From Bacillota bacterium (GTDB lineage: Bacteria > Bacillota > Clostridia > Christensenellales > Aristaeellaceae), in assembly GCA_023415145.1 (NCBI GenBank), contig JAEZLW010000010.1, positions 1-33,958 on the forward strand: DNA of 33,958 nt, in the 5' to 3' direction. The notes beneath the pieces were generated by a model. The model saw nothing but the letters and a program-made list of their open reading frames with translations. It was not told where the DNA came from and made no database searches. Positions 26,119 through 33,958 of this stretch are shown here, piece by piece (the first letter of the stretch is position 1; the number at the start of each line of letters is the position of its first letter). A program made the translations under genes and the position numbers.

Positions 26119-26147
26119 ATGCAAGCATCGTTTTGCATGCATTTTTT
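26119..26147 (+). terminator. Weak terminator after the RpiR regulator gene
   Basis: ATGCAA (26119-26124) pairs with TTGCAT (26133-26138) around an 8-base loop, with six T's at 26142-26147. The stem is short and AT-rich, so termination is likely partial. Confidence 0.4.
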
Positions 26148-26189
26148 GTATAGAGACAAGGCCAAATTCTGAATGTGAACGAAAACATA

Positions 26190-26209
26190 TTTTGTGTGTT
26201 GACACAAAA
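26190..26209. promoter_or_regulatory. Candidate operator: perfect inverted repeat over the -35
   Basis: TTTTGTGT (26190-26197) and ACACAAAA (26202-26209) form a perfect 8-bp inverted repeat with a 4-base spacer that covers the -35 hexamer of the operon promoter. The position fits a repressor site. The RpiR protein encoded just upstream is the best candidate, but a global sugar regulator is possible. Confidence 0.65.
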
Positions 26210-26227
26210 CTTCAAATGTGATACTAT
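26199..26227 (+). promoter_or_regulatory. Promoter of the mannoside operon
   Basis: Perfect TTGACA (26199-26204), a 17-base spacer and TACTAT (26222-26227), about 95 bases before the binding-protein start. Confidence 0.85.
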
Positions 26228-26322
26228 AAAAATGAAAATCCAAGTCATTGCCGGGCGTATGCGTGATTTGGGAAAGACCGGAGCATTTGGTGCAACTTAA
26301 TCAAAGAAGGGGAGAAACCACA

Positions 26323-27561
26323 ATGAAAAAGCTGTTGGGGATCATGCTGGGCCTCTGTATGCTGCTTGGTGCTGTCACAGCCGGTTATGCCGCCTCCGCG
26401 AAGGACGAAGTCATCTTCTGGGGCTACTGGGATGGCGATGTGGCCGCGCAGATCAACGAGATTGTCACCGACTTTAACGCGCAGACAGGCAACAATGTCA
26501 AATATGTTGCGCAAGCCGACATGATGAATACGTTCCAGGCCGGTGCAATTGCCGGAGATGTACCTGATGTGATGCTGTGGGACGCCTCGGAAGTGCGCCG
26601 CTATGCCGGCATGGGCCAACTGTTGGCTGTGCAGGATTACCTGGCTGAAAAAGGCATTGCGCAGACAGATTTTAATGATGAATCCATCCGCGAGCTTACA
26701 GTAAACGGAGCGCTGTTTGGCCTGCCGATGAACCTGGACATTTGGGGCCTGTATGTGAACCTGGACATCCTGGGCAAGGCCGGCATTACTGCGCCGCCCG
26801 CCACTTGGGATGAGGTGAAGGCTGCCGCGGTTGCCGCCATGCAGGTAGAGGGCGTAAAAACCGGCCTTAACTTGAGATTTGCTCCGTATCTTTTCAACTC
26901 GTTCCTGGTGGCCAATGCCGGTCGTCCCCTGAGCGAGGATGGAAGAAAAGTGAACCTGGACGACAAAGCTCTGCAGGTGTTGAATTACTTCAAGGAGCTG
27001 GTTGACGCCGGTGTGTATGCCACTAGCTATGCGCCTGAGAAGGGAGCCGACGGGTTCCTCACCGGCGAGGAGGCCATGGTATTCTGGCCGACATCCATGC
27101 TGCGCACCTACAAGACCTACGGCGATCAAATGGACTTTACTTTCATGCCCATCCCGCAGGGCCGCGCTGAAGGCGCCAAGGCTGGCGGTACGCAAACCAG
27201 TTGGAGTCTTGTGATTCCCGCTGCGGCGAAGCACGCGGACGTGGCGAAAGATTTCATTGCCTTTGCGTTGCATAACAACGAGAACAGCTTGAAGTGGTGC
27301 AACATTGTAGGGGGATTCTCAGCGCTCAAAGCCGTGCAGAATGACCCGCAGTTCTCCGAGGACAAATACCTGAAGAACATCATTGCGGATATTGGCAACC
27401 TTCAGATACGTTCCGATGTGCCTGGCTTTATCAACCTGGAGGGTACTTGCTACGGACCGGAAATCCAGAAAATGTTCGAGGGCTCTCAAAATCCCGAGCA
27501 GACCCTTCAGGTCATGACGGCCGAGGGAGACAAGCTGCTGGCGCAATACCGTGGTGAGTGA
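26323..27561 (+). CDS. Sugar ABC transporter substrate-binding protein
   Basis: The 412-residue family-1 binding protein starts at 26323 after AAGGGGAG; the longer frame has no ribosome-binding site. The signal peptide (MKKLLGIMLGLCMLL) appears to end near GYAAS. The Cys in it does not fit a lipobox. The mature sequence opens VIFWGYWDGD and contains typical features such as GLPMNLDIWGLYVNLD and WPTSMLRTYKTYG, as in MalE-like proteins for oligosaccharides. It delivers substrate to the two following permeases. Context (mannosidase, kinase, isomerase) suggests alpha-mannosides or mannose-containing glycans. No ATPase gene is present, so a shared MsmK-type ATPase is assumed. Confidence 0.93.
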   Translation: MKKLLGIMLGLCMLLGAVTAGYAASAKDEVIFWGYWDGDVAAQINEIVTDFNAQTGNNVKYVAQADMMNTFQAGAIAGDVPDVMLWDASEVRRYAGMGQLLAVQDYLAEKGIAQTDFNDESIRELTVNGALFGLPMNLDIWGLYVNLDILGKAGITAPPATWDEVKAAAVAAMQVEGVKTGLNLRFAPYLFNSFLVANAGRPLSEDGRKVNLDDKALQVLNYFKELVDAGVYATSYAPEKGADGFLTGEEAMVFWPTSMLRTYKTYGDQMDFTFMPIPQGRAEGAKAGGTQTSWSLVIPAAAKHADVAKDFIAFALHNNENSLKWCNIVGGFSALKAVQNDPQFSEDKYLKNIIADIGNLQIRSDVPGFINLEGTCYGPEIQKMFEGSQNPEQTLQVMTAEGDKLLAQYRGE

Positions 27562-27585
27562 ACCCGCCTTGTAACGTAAGCGTCA

Positions 27586-27627
27586 TGGCGTATGCGGCTC
27601 TTAAAAATCCTGAAGCCGCATACGCCA
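27586..27627 (+). other. 13-bp stem-loop between binding-protein and permease genes
   Basis: TGGCGTATGCGGC (27586-27598) is perfectly complementary to GCCGCATACGCCA (27615-27627), with a 16-base loop and no T-run. This is probably an mRNA-stabilising or partial-attenuation hairpin that raises binding protein over permease, like the malE-malF intercistronic hairpin. Its presence shows that 27562-27650 is non-coding. Confidence 0.82.
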
Positions 27628-27665
27628 CCCTTGTATCCATCCGCAAGCATGGAGGAATGCACCCC

Positions 27666-28565
27666 GTGAAGCAAACAAGCGTCATCCTCGCCCGCAAGGC
27701 AAAATCACGGCGCGAAACAATGATCGGCTGGCTGTTCATTGCACCTGCTGCCCTTTGCTTTGTGCTGTTCATGCTCATCCCAACCTTTATGGCGCTGGGT
27801 ATGAGTTTTACTTCATATAATGTATTTATGCCCACCCGCTTTGTAGGATTTGGCAATTATGCCCGCGCTTTTCAGGACACATACTTTTTGATTGCGCTAA
27901 AAAACATATCTGCTTATGTAGCAATGTATGTGCCGTCGGTTGTTGTCTTTTCGTTTTTACTGGCAGTGCTGCTCAATAATAAGGTGCGTGGAATCAAACT
28001 TTTTCGCGTTTTGTTCTACCTTCCCTGTCTGACATCCACCGTAGCCTCGGCCATTGTATGGAAATGGCTGATGAATCCATCAAACGGATTTCTGAATAAG
28101 CTGCTGTCGGTCTTTCAATTGCCCGCCAGCGCATGGCTGAACGAAAGCCGAACCGCCATGTTTTCCATTGTTATCATCTGCGTATGGAGCACACTGGCAA
28201 GCAACATTATGATCTATCTGGCTGCGCTGCAAAACGTACCGGGTTCAGTCTATGAATCCGCACGGCTGGACGGTGCGGGGAAATGGAGGCAGACCTTTCA
28301 GATCACGCTGCCCCTGGTAGCGCCTACCACCTTTTTTGTACTGACCATGGCGCTCATTGGCTCATTTCAGGTATTTGATCAAATCTATGTGCTGACATCA
28401 GGCGGCCCGGCGCATGCAACCACTGTGCCGATGTACATGGTGTACACCAATGCGTTCAAAGAGTCACAAATGGGCTATGCCTGCGCTCAGGCAATGATTC
28501 TGTTTGTGATGATCATGGCTGTGACGACGCTGCAGCGCAGCATAAACAAAGAAAGCCTGATTTGA
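27666..28565 (+). CDS. Sugar ABC permease (MalF/UgpA-like)
   Basis: The product is about 299 residues with six membrane segments beginning at WLFIAPAALCFVLFMLIP. The EAA loop is ESARLDGAGKWRQTFQITLP. The frame is open back to a GTG at 27558, overlapping the previous stop, but that part encodes the 13-bp hairpin. GTG at 27666 has GGAGGA 9 bases upstream and gives a normal N-terminus (VKQTSVILARKAKSRRE), so I chose it; ATG at 27657 is too close to the site. It pairs with the permease that begins 17 bases after its stop. Confidence 0.9.
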   Translation: MKQTSVILARKAKSRRETMIGWLFIAPAALCFVLFMLIPTFMALGMSFTSYNVFMPTRFVGFGNYARAFQDTYFLIALKNISAYVAMYVPSVVVFSFLLAVLLNNKVRGIKLFRVLFYLPCLTSTVASAIVWKWLMNPSNGFLNKLLSVFQLPASAWLNESRTAMFSIVIICVWSTLASNIMIYLAALQNVPGSVYESARLDGAGKWRQTFQITLPLVAPTTFFVLTMALIGSFQVFDQIYVLTSGGPAHATTVPMYMVYTNAFKESQMGYACAQAMILFVMIMAVTTLQRSINKESLI

Positions 28566-28582
28566 ACGAAGGAGGGAGAACC

Positions 28583-29497
28583 ATGCAAACACTTGGAAAA
28601 AGAAAGCAAGCATCCATCCTGCTTAATGGTAAGCTGTACAAAGGAGCAAGCTCCGCTGTCACGCTGGCGCTCCTGATACTTTTTGGCGTAGTATTTACCA
28701 TGCCATTCTATTGGTCCATTTTAACATCTGTACGCCCCAATAGTGAAATTTTTACCTCCGGTATGCGTTTATGGGCTGCAAGCCCCACGTTTGAACATTA
28801 TCAAAAGGCCTTTCAGGTGATCCCGTTTGTACGCTATTCGATCAATACGCTGTTGATTACCGTCAGCATCATTGTCAGTAATCTTGTATTTTGCTCGCTG
28901 GCCGGATATGCTTTTGCAAAGCTTCATTTTCGGGGGAAAAAGCTGGTCTACAAGCTGATGCTGATGAGCGTGATGGTGCCTGGAACAGTGCTCATGATTC
29001 CACAGTTTTTGGTATTGGTGCGCTTTCCTCTGGCGGGAGGGAACAATCTGTTGGGCCAGGGAGGGCGCGGCTTTTCAGGTAACCTTATGGGCGTTTTACT
29101 GCCGACAGCTATCAGCATATTCAACATCATGTTCATGCGCTCGTTCTATATCTCCATGCCGGACGAACTGGGCGAGGCGGCTCGAATCGACGGTGCAGGC
29201 GAAATACGCACTTTTTTTCAAATCTATGCGCCACTTTCCAAACCGGCTTTGGCAACACTGTCTGTATTCTGCTTTCAGGCCGGTTGGAATTCGTTTCTTT
29301 GGCCCAGCATCATTCTGCGCAGCGGCGACTTTAAAGTACTCACCCAAGGACTGCAATCGTTCTCCTTTAACAATAATGTCGATTATGGGCCCATGATGGC
29401 GGCTACCGTGTGTGCCACCATCCCGGTCATCATCATCTTCTTGTTTGCACAAAAGTACTTCATTCAAGGCATCGCGTTTTCCGGCTCCAAATCGTGA
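28583..29497 (+). CDS. Sugar ABC permease (MalG/UgpE-like)
   Basis: The 304-residue protein starts at 28583, after AAGGAGGG. It has a first membrane segment near LALLILFGVVFTMPFYW, the loop EAARIDGAGEIRTFFQIYAP for ATPase contact, and a C-terminus FIQGIAFSGSKS typical of MalG-type permeases. It forms the translocation pore with the previous gene product. The GH38-like enzyme gene begins 21 bases after its stop. Confidence 0.93.
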   Translation: MQTLGKRKQASILLNGKLYKGASSAVTLALLILFGVVFTMPFYWSILTSVRPNSEIFTSGMRLWAASPTFEHYQKAFQVIPFVRYSINTLLITVSIIVSNLVFCSLAGYAFAKLHFRGKKLVYKLMLMSVMVPGTVLMIPQFLVLVRFPLAGGNNLLGQGGRGFSGNLMGVLLPTAISIFNIMFMRSFYISMPDELGEAARIDGAGEIRTFFQIYAPLSKPALATLSVFCFQAGWNSFLWPSIILRSGDFKVLTQGLQSFSFNNNVDYGPMMAATVCATIPVIIIFLFAQKYFIQGIAFSGSKS

Positions 29498-29518
29498 CGA
29501 AATTCGAGGAGAGCATTG

Positions 29519-31897
29519 ATGAAACATTTCACACTCTATCTGCTGCATTCTTCCCATACAGACATTGGTTACACCGACACGCAGGAAAAGATGAAGGCTC
29601 ACCATATTGCTTTCATACGGCAGGCGCTGGCGCTTAGCAAAAAGCAGCCGCGCTTCAAATGGAACTGCGAGAGCTATTGGTGTGTGCAGCAATTTCTTCG
29701 CGCTGCCAGTGAAACTGAGAAGGCTGATTTCATTGAGGCGGTCCATGATGGCAGATTGTGTTTGTCGGCCAGCTATTTGAATTTGACGGATTTGGTGCCT
29801 GAATATGTGCACGACGGCATGATGGCAAAATGCCTCCGGGAGCGGGATGAAATGGACCTGGCTGCAAGAAGCGCCTTGACTGCCGATATCAACGGTTACA
29901 GCTGGGGATTTGCAGATATACTGGCGCGGCATGGTGTACACCATCTCATGTCCTGCATTCATACGCACCATGGCTACCATCCGCTGATGCGCAAGCAGAC
30001 GCCGTTCTGGTGGGAGGGGCCGCGGGGAAACCGGCTGCTTACGTGGAACGGCGAACATTACAATTTGGGCAATGAGCTGGGTATAGCAGGCACGCCCTGG
30101 TTTGAGTATACGCTGCAGGACGGCATGTCGCAGGTTCATCTCCCTCCATATGAAAAGGCGGTTCTACGCATCCGCGCATATGTGAATACGCTTAAGGCCG
30201 AAGGGTATGAGTTCGACTTTGCACCCGTGAGCGTCAGCAGCTACATGACGGATAATGCACCGCCATCCCTTGAAATTTTGAATTTTGCAGACACATACAA
30301 TGCCCAAAATCATGGTATTACCCTGAAAATGGCAACGCTGGATGAGTTTTTTGCTGCACTGAAGGCAACGGGCGTGCAATTTCCGGTTTATCGCGGAGAT
30401 TGGACTGACTGGTGGGCGGACGGCATCGGCTCTACGCCATCTGAAGTGATTCAGTACCGCGCTGCTGCGCGAAGCCTGCACTTAATTGAAAAGCTCGATG
30501 CCGGGCACGCATTGGCATCCGCCGAGACGTATGATGCTGCTCTGAGCAACCTGATGTTTTATGGTGAACACACATGGGGTTACTCATCCTCAATCACCGA
30601 GCCCTATCACCCGCAGGTGAACAACCTGGAACAATGGAAACGTTTGTACGCCCTGAAGGCCGCCGAGGCCGCAACCATCGCGCGGGAGGCTGTTCAGCAG
30701 CATTATGGGGAGACAGCGGTAGCCGCACAGGGGGAACTCAAGTTCCGCGCGGTGAACCCCCACGCCATCCCGGTGGAGCACATGCTGGTGCTGGATTTGG
30801 AACACTTTTTCGGCCATGAGCATTTTGAGCTGATGGATGATGCGACCGGTGAAAGCGTACCTTTTCAAATCAGCCGGTATTCACGCGGGCCTGAGATATG
30901 TGCCTGGCTGCGCCTTGCACCGAAGGAAACAAAGACGCTATCATTCAAAGAGATTCCTGCCCCTGTGCTTATAAGCGCAGGCCTTTGTGCTCCCACCGGG
31001 ATCGAGGGGGTGAACGATCTCAACTGGCGCTTTCAAAATGATCTTGCCAGGGGAGGCTGTGTGTCCCCTCAGGGCATTGAAAACCACTTCTTTCGCATTG
31101 CGTGGGAGGCAGAGAAAGGCATCACATCCATCCTGGATAAGAAACATGGGCGCGAATTGGTAGTTCCGGCACGGCCGTATGCTGCATTTACCCCTGTGTA
31201 TGAAATGACTCCCCGCGACATGGCTGAAGATTATTTGTACGTGCGGCGTAACATGGGCCGCAACCGCAAAGCTTTCCGTACCAGGCGAGACGCAGGAACG
31301 CTATACGACGTGAAGGTATTGGAAAACGGCCCGCTGTATTCCCGTGCAATGCTGAAATACCGTATGGCAGGCGTTAAGGAATGCGAGGTGGTGCTGACGG
31401 CTTACAAGCTGACGCCAAGACTGGATATTGACCTTCGCCTGCACAAGGACAGCGTTTGGGAACCGGAGAACCTCTATCTTTCACTGCCCTTTGCGGGGGA
31501 TGAGATATACATTGACAAAGCCGGTGCGGTTCTGCGTCCCCGGGTAGACCAACTGCCCGGGACATGCATCGACTTCTATGCCATACAAAACGGCATCGTA
31601 TTTGCTGGGCAGCCTCATCTTATTCTCACTTGCCCCGATGCGCCGCTTGTATCCATGGGTACACTTAAGGCGCATCCGATCCGCTTGATGGGAGAGGGTG
31701 ACCCCAATGTGGATGAAGTGTATTCCTGGGTGATGAACAATTTCTGGGAGACAAATTTCAAGGCAAGCCTCGGCGGATTTTATCAATTTCATTATACGTT
31801 GGCACTGAGCGAGGGCACTGTACCGGAAGCATTTGAAAAAGCAGAGACCCTGAATGAAGGCGTGCTGCAGTTTTATCGATTTGAGGATAAGGCATGA
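29519..31897 (+). CDS. GH38-like alpha-mannosidase
   Basis: The 792-residue protein starts at ATG 29519 with GAGGAG 7 bases upstream. It has no signal peptide, so it should act on imported oligosaccharides in the cytoplasm. Near the N-terminus HSSHTDIGYTD provides His13 and Asp15, matching the zinc-binding HxD of GH38. ADINGYSW (122-129) aligns with the family's IDPFGHS segment, so Asp123 is the predicted nucleophile and zinc ligand. Beta-rich C-terminal domains follow. The enzyme would release mannose from alpha-mannosides. The N-terminal motif is diverged from well-studied members, so a related glycoside specificity is possible. Its stop overlaps the ROK gene start (ATGA). Confidence 0.8.
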   Translation: MKHFTLYLLHSSHTDIGYTDTQEKMKAHHIAFIRQALALSKKQPRFKWNCESYWCVQQFLRAASETEKADFIEAVHDGRLCLSASYLNLTDLVPEYVHDGMMAKCLRERDEMDLAARSALTADINGYSWGFADILARHGVHHLMSCIHTHHGYHPLMRKQTPFWWEGPRGNRLLTWNGEHYNLGNELGIAGTPWFEYTLQDGMSQVHLPPYEKAVLRIRAYVNTLKAEGYEFDFAPVSVSSYMTDNAPPSLEILNFADTYNAQNHGITLKMATLDEFFAALKATGVQFPVYRGDWTDWWADGIGSTPSEVIQYRAAARSLHLIEKLDAGHALASAETYDAALSNLMFYGEHTWGYSSSITEPYHPQVNNLEQWKRLYALKAAEAATIAREAVQQHYGETAVAAQGELKFRAVNPHAIPVEHMLVLDLEHFFGHEHFELMDDATGESVPFQISRYSRGPEICAWLRLAPKETKTLSFKEIPAPVLISAGLCAPTGIEGVNDLNWRFQNDLARGGCVSPQGIENHFFRIAWEAEKGITSILDKKHGRELVVPARPYAAFTPVYEMTPRDMAEDYLYVRRNMGRNRKAFRTRRDAGTLYDVKVLENGPLYSRAMLKYRMAGVKECEVVLTAYKLTPRLDIDLRLHKDSVWEPENLYLSLPFAGDEIYIDKAGAVLRPRVDQLPGTCIDFYAIQNGIVFAGQPHLILTCPDAPLVSMGTLKAHPIRLMGEGDPNVDEVYSWVMNNFWETNFKASLGGFYQFHYTLALSEGTVPEAFEKAETLNEGVLQFYRFEDKA

Positions 31898-32775
31898 AAA
31901 CATTAGGGATTGATCTGGGCGGCACCCAAATCAAGCTGGGCGTGGTGGAGAATGGCCGGCTGCTGCATGAAAGCGAGTGTGCTACACCAAAGCAGCGTGC
32001 CTATGACACCGTGCTGCAAACGCTTTACGATGAGGCAGACAAGCTGTTGTCAAGGTATCCGGAAATCCAACAGGTTGGGTTGGGTTCACCAGGCCTGGTG
32101 GATGCCGGTGCCGGGATGATCCTTTACTCCAACAATTTTGGCTGGCACAACGTACCACTGGGCTGTGATCTGAGCGCTGTTTTAGGCAGGCCGGTGCGTA
32201 TGGCCAATGATGCCCATTGCGCTGCACTCGGCGAGGCGTTGCATGGAGCCGGCCAGGGTGTTAAGCGTATGGCAATGGTGACCATTGGTACAGGGTTGGG
32301 CGGCGGCTTTGTGAAAAACGGCGTGCTGGAAGATGATGTGTACGGCTCCTTGGCGTACATTTTTGGCCATATCAGCGTGGAACAGGAGGGTAAGCTTTGT
32401 AACTGCGGCAGGCGCGGATGCTTGGAATGTTATGCGTCGGCAGAAGCGATCGCACAAAAAAGCAAGCGTATTTTGCATTCGGCAGAATCGGTGCGGGAGG
32501 TTTTTGAGGCTGCCAAACGCCAGGATGAGGTGGCGGTGAGCATTGTTGGTGAGTTCATGGAATATCTGGCCTCGGGCGTGGTGAGTATCGCCAATGTGTT
32601 ACGGCCCCACATTGTTGTGATCGGCGGTGGCGTTGCCGGATCAAGCGATATGATTTTGCCGTATCTAAACGAAGAACTGCAAAAGGGCGTTTATGGATAC
32701 CAATACGCTCCTGTGCGGGCTGTGTGCGCGACACTGGGAAATAGTGCAGGTGTGGTAGGAGCCGCCAGCCTATAA
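31894..32775 (+). CDS. ROK-family sugar kinase
   Basis: The 293-residue protein has the ATP-binding DLGGTQIKLG at the N-terminus, the sugar-binding NDAHCAALGE and TIGTGLGGG segments, and the ROK zinc motif CNCGRRGCLE preceded by the GHISVE His. No DNA-binding domain is present, so it is a kinase rather than a repressor. Between a mannosidase and a mannose-6-phosphate isomerase, the expected reaction is ATP + mannose to mannose-6-phosphate; glucose or N-acetylmannosamine are alternatives. It is translationally coupled to the mannosidase gene. Confidence 0.92.
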   Translation: MKTLGIDLGGTQIKLGVVENGRLLHESECATPKQRAYDTVLQTLYDEADKLLSRYPEIQQVGLGSPGLVDAGAGMILYSNNFGWHNVPLGCDLSAVLGRPVRMANDAHCAALGEALHGAGQGVKRMAMVTIGTGLGGGFVKNGVLEDDVYGSLAYIFGHISVEQEGKLCNCGRRGCLECYASAEAIAQKSKRILHSAESVREVFEAAKRQDEVAVSIVGEFMEYLASGVVSIANVLRPHIVVIGGGVAGSSDMILPYLNEELQKGVYGYQYAPVRAVCATLGNSAGVVGAASL

Positions 32776-32794
32776 CAGAGGCTCCGGATTACAA

Positions 32795-33958
32795 ATGGAT
32801 ATGGATGGTTTTATGTGCAAGAGAAATTTGTATCACTATTTTGACAAGTACCCGGAAAAAGCTGTGGCAGGCTTTGATGCCTGGGAGGGATGGCCTGCCA
32901 TCCGCGCGCAAATAGTATCTGTGTGCGGCGGCAAAGGTGTGATCGTGGCCGAATGCTACCCAGGCGTGAATCAGCAGGAGGTTGCGGATGAACTGGCAAA
33001 GCTTGGAGGTGCCATGTTTCACGCCGAAACGTGCGCATTCTCCTCGGAAGAGTACAATCGGTTCATACAGCCCTTTTTAACAGATGACCGTGTGTTCGGT
33101 GTAATGAACACATTGCGGTTGGAGGATGTTTTCCTGACAGAAAAGATCGAAGCATTGCGCCGGCGCGTGGAAGCGGCTGAGGGACTTGCAATCGTATATG
33201 GAGTTGGAGCTTCGCTGGTTATGAACAAGGGGCTGCTGCTATATTTCGATATGCCCCGATGGGAGATACAGTGCCGCTTTCGGCGGGGCATGTCCAATTG
33301 GAATGCCGATAATGATGGTGAGGAACAGCTGCGAAAGTTCAAGAGAGGGTTTTTTGTGGAGTGGCGCATGGCAGACCGCCTGAAGCGCAAACTGCTCCCT
33401 TCATTGGATTATGCGCTGGACACCGTTCTGCCTGGCCAGCCCAAAATGGTCAGCGGGGAAGGTCTTCGAACCGGTCTCATGCAGCTTACGCGGGAGCCTT
33501 TTCGGCTTGTCCCTTATTATGCACCTGAGGTGTGGGGCGGCCAGTGGATGAAGGCAGTATGCGATCTGCCGAAGGATGCGCCCAATTACGCCTGGTCGTT
33601 TGACGGAGTGCCGGAAGAAAACAGCGTGTTCTTTCGATTTGGACCTGTGCGCATGGAATTTCCTGCACTGAACGCGGTTTTTTATCGCCCTGAGGAATTG
33701 CTGGGCAGCCGGGTGCATGCCCGCTTTGGTGATGAGTTCCCCATACGGTTTGATTTTCTGGATACCATGGGTGGACAGAATCTTTCATTGCAGGTGCATC
33801 CGCTGACCGAGTATATTCAGCATACCTTCGGCATGCATTATACCCAGGACGAAAGCTATTATATTTTGGATTGTGCCGAAGATGCAGGGGTGTATCTTGG
33901 ACTCAAGGAGGGCATATGTCCGGAAGAGATGCTTACTTCACTGCATACAGCACAGCAA
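32795..33958 (+). CDS. manA: Class I mannose-6-phosphate isomerase with extra N-terminal domain (3' partial)
   Basis: The frame is open to the window end (388 codons). Start choice is uncertain: ATGs at 32795, 32801 and 32813 are in frame and none has a strong ribosome-binding site. From about residue 230 the sequence is ManA-like: YYAPEVWGGQWMK, then the metal ligands Gln and His in SLQVHP and Glu in DESYYIL. It would convert mannose-6-phosphate to fructose-6-phosphate. The first 210 or so residues are not part of ordinary ManA. They resemble a P-loop kinase-like domain, but the P-loop position reads AECYPGVNQ, without the usual GxGKT lysine. The gene follows the ROK kinase by 19 bases and completes the pathway. 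Confidence 0.85.
   Translation, partial: MDMDGFMCKRNLYHYFDKYPEKAVAGFDAWEGWPAIRAQIVSVCGGKGVIVAECYPGVNQQEVADELAKLGGAMFHAETCAFSSEEYNRFIQPFLTDDRVFGVMNTLRLEDVFLTEKIEALRRRVEAAEGLAIVYGVGASLVMNKGLLLYFDMPRWEIQCRFRRGMSNWNADNDGEEQLRKFKRGFFVEWRMADRLKRKLLPSLDYALDTVLPGQPKMVSGEGLRTGLMQLTREPFRLVPYYAPEVWGGQWMKAVCDLPKDAPNYAWSFDGVPEENSVFFRFGPVRMEFPALNAVFYRPEELLGSRVHARFGDEFPIRFDFLDTMGGQNLSLQVHPLTEYIQHTFGMHYTQDESYYILDCAEDAGVYLGLKEGICPEEMLTSLHTAQQ

Noticed and set aside
26245..27273. 342-codon minus-strand frame
   Set aside because: Antisense shadow of the sugar-binding protein gene, with no recognisable domain.
29096..30139. 347-codon minus-strand frame
   Set aside because: It crosses the end of a permease gene and the start of the GH38-like gene, has no ribosome-binding site, and its translation looks random.

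Overview
This looks like a chromosomal segment of a Gram-positive Clostridia-type bacterium, possibly from the uncultured Christensenellales/Oscillospirales range. That placement is inference. The evidence is an LPXTG surface protein next to a sortase, YesM/YesN two-component systems, LplB/YtcP-type sugar permeases, an RpiR regulator, strong AGGAGG ribosome-binding sites, frequent GTG/TTG starts and many hairpin-plus-T terminators. No rRNA, tRNA, CRISPR array, transposase or phage gene was seen.

Layout. (1) 1-5425, surface module: the 3' part of a CnaB/DUF11-repeat LPVTG wall protein, then a sortase with an unusual N-terminal extension, then an unrecognised secreted protein, closed by a bidirectional terminator. 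(2) 5428-7297, minus strand: a secreted DUF3048 (YerB-like) protein and a TetR regulator. (3) 7477-11604: a MacB/LolD-type ABC ATPase, a long FtsX-type permease and an HlyD-like adaptor. This operon is divergent from the TetR gene, and the two promoters share a -10 region flanked by two TTGTWACAA palindromes. (4) 12090-15754: a substrate-binding protein with LplB-like and YtcP-like permeases, an ATPase-less carbohydrate importer. (5) 20333-15744, minus strand: a response regulator / YesM histidine kinase / response regulator operon converging on the importer. The last regulator is cut by an in-frame TAG. (6) 20650-24896: an MBL-fold hydrolase, a small conserved protein, an APH-like kinase and an ABC-F ATPase. 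(7) 25261-33958: an RpiR regulator, a second sugar ABC importer, a GH38-like alpha-mannosidase, a ROK kinase and a class I mannose-6-phosphate isomerase carrying an extra N-terminal domain, truncated by the window end.

How it works together. Region 7 reads as a complete mannoside pathway: import, cytoplasmic hydrolysis, phosphorylation, then isomerisation to fructose-6-phosphate. It is probably controlled through a perfect inverted repeat over the -35 of its promoter. Regions 4 and 5 look like an importer with its extracellular-signal-responsive two-component system. Region 3 looks like a self-regulated export or envelope-remodelling pump. Six exported proteins in a row, including two substrate-binding proteins and the pump adaptor, carry AxA-type signal peptides rather than lipoboxes, which is unexpected if the cell has a single membrane.
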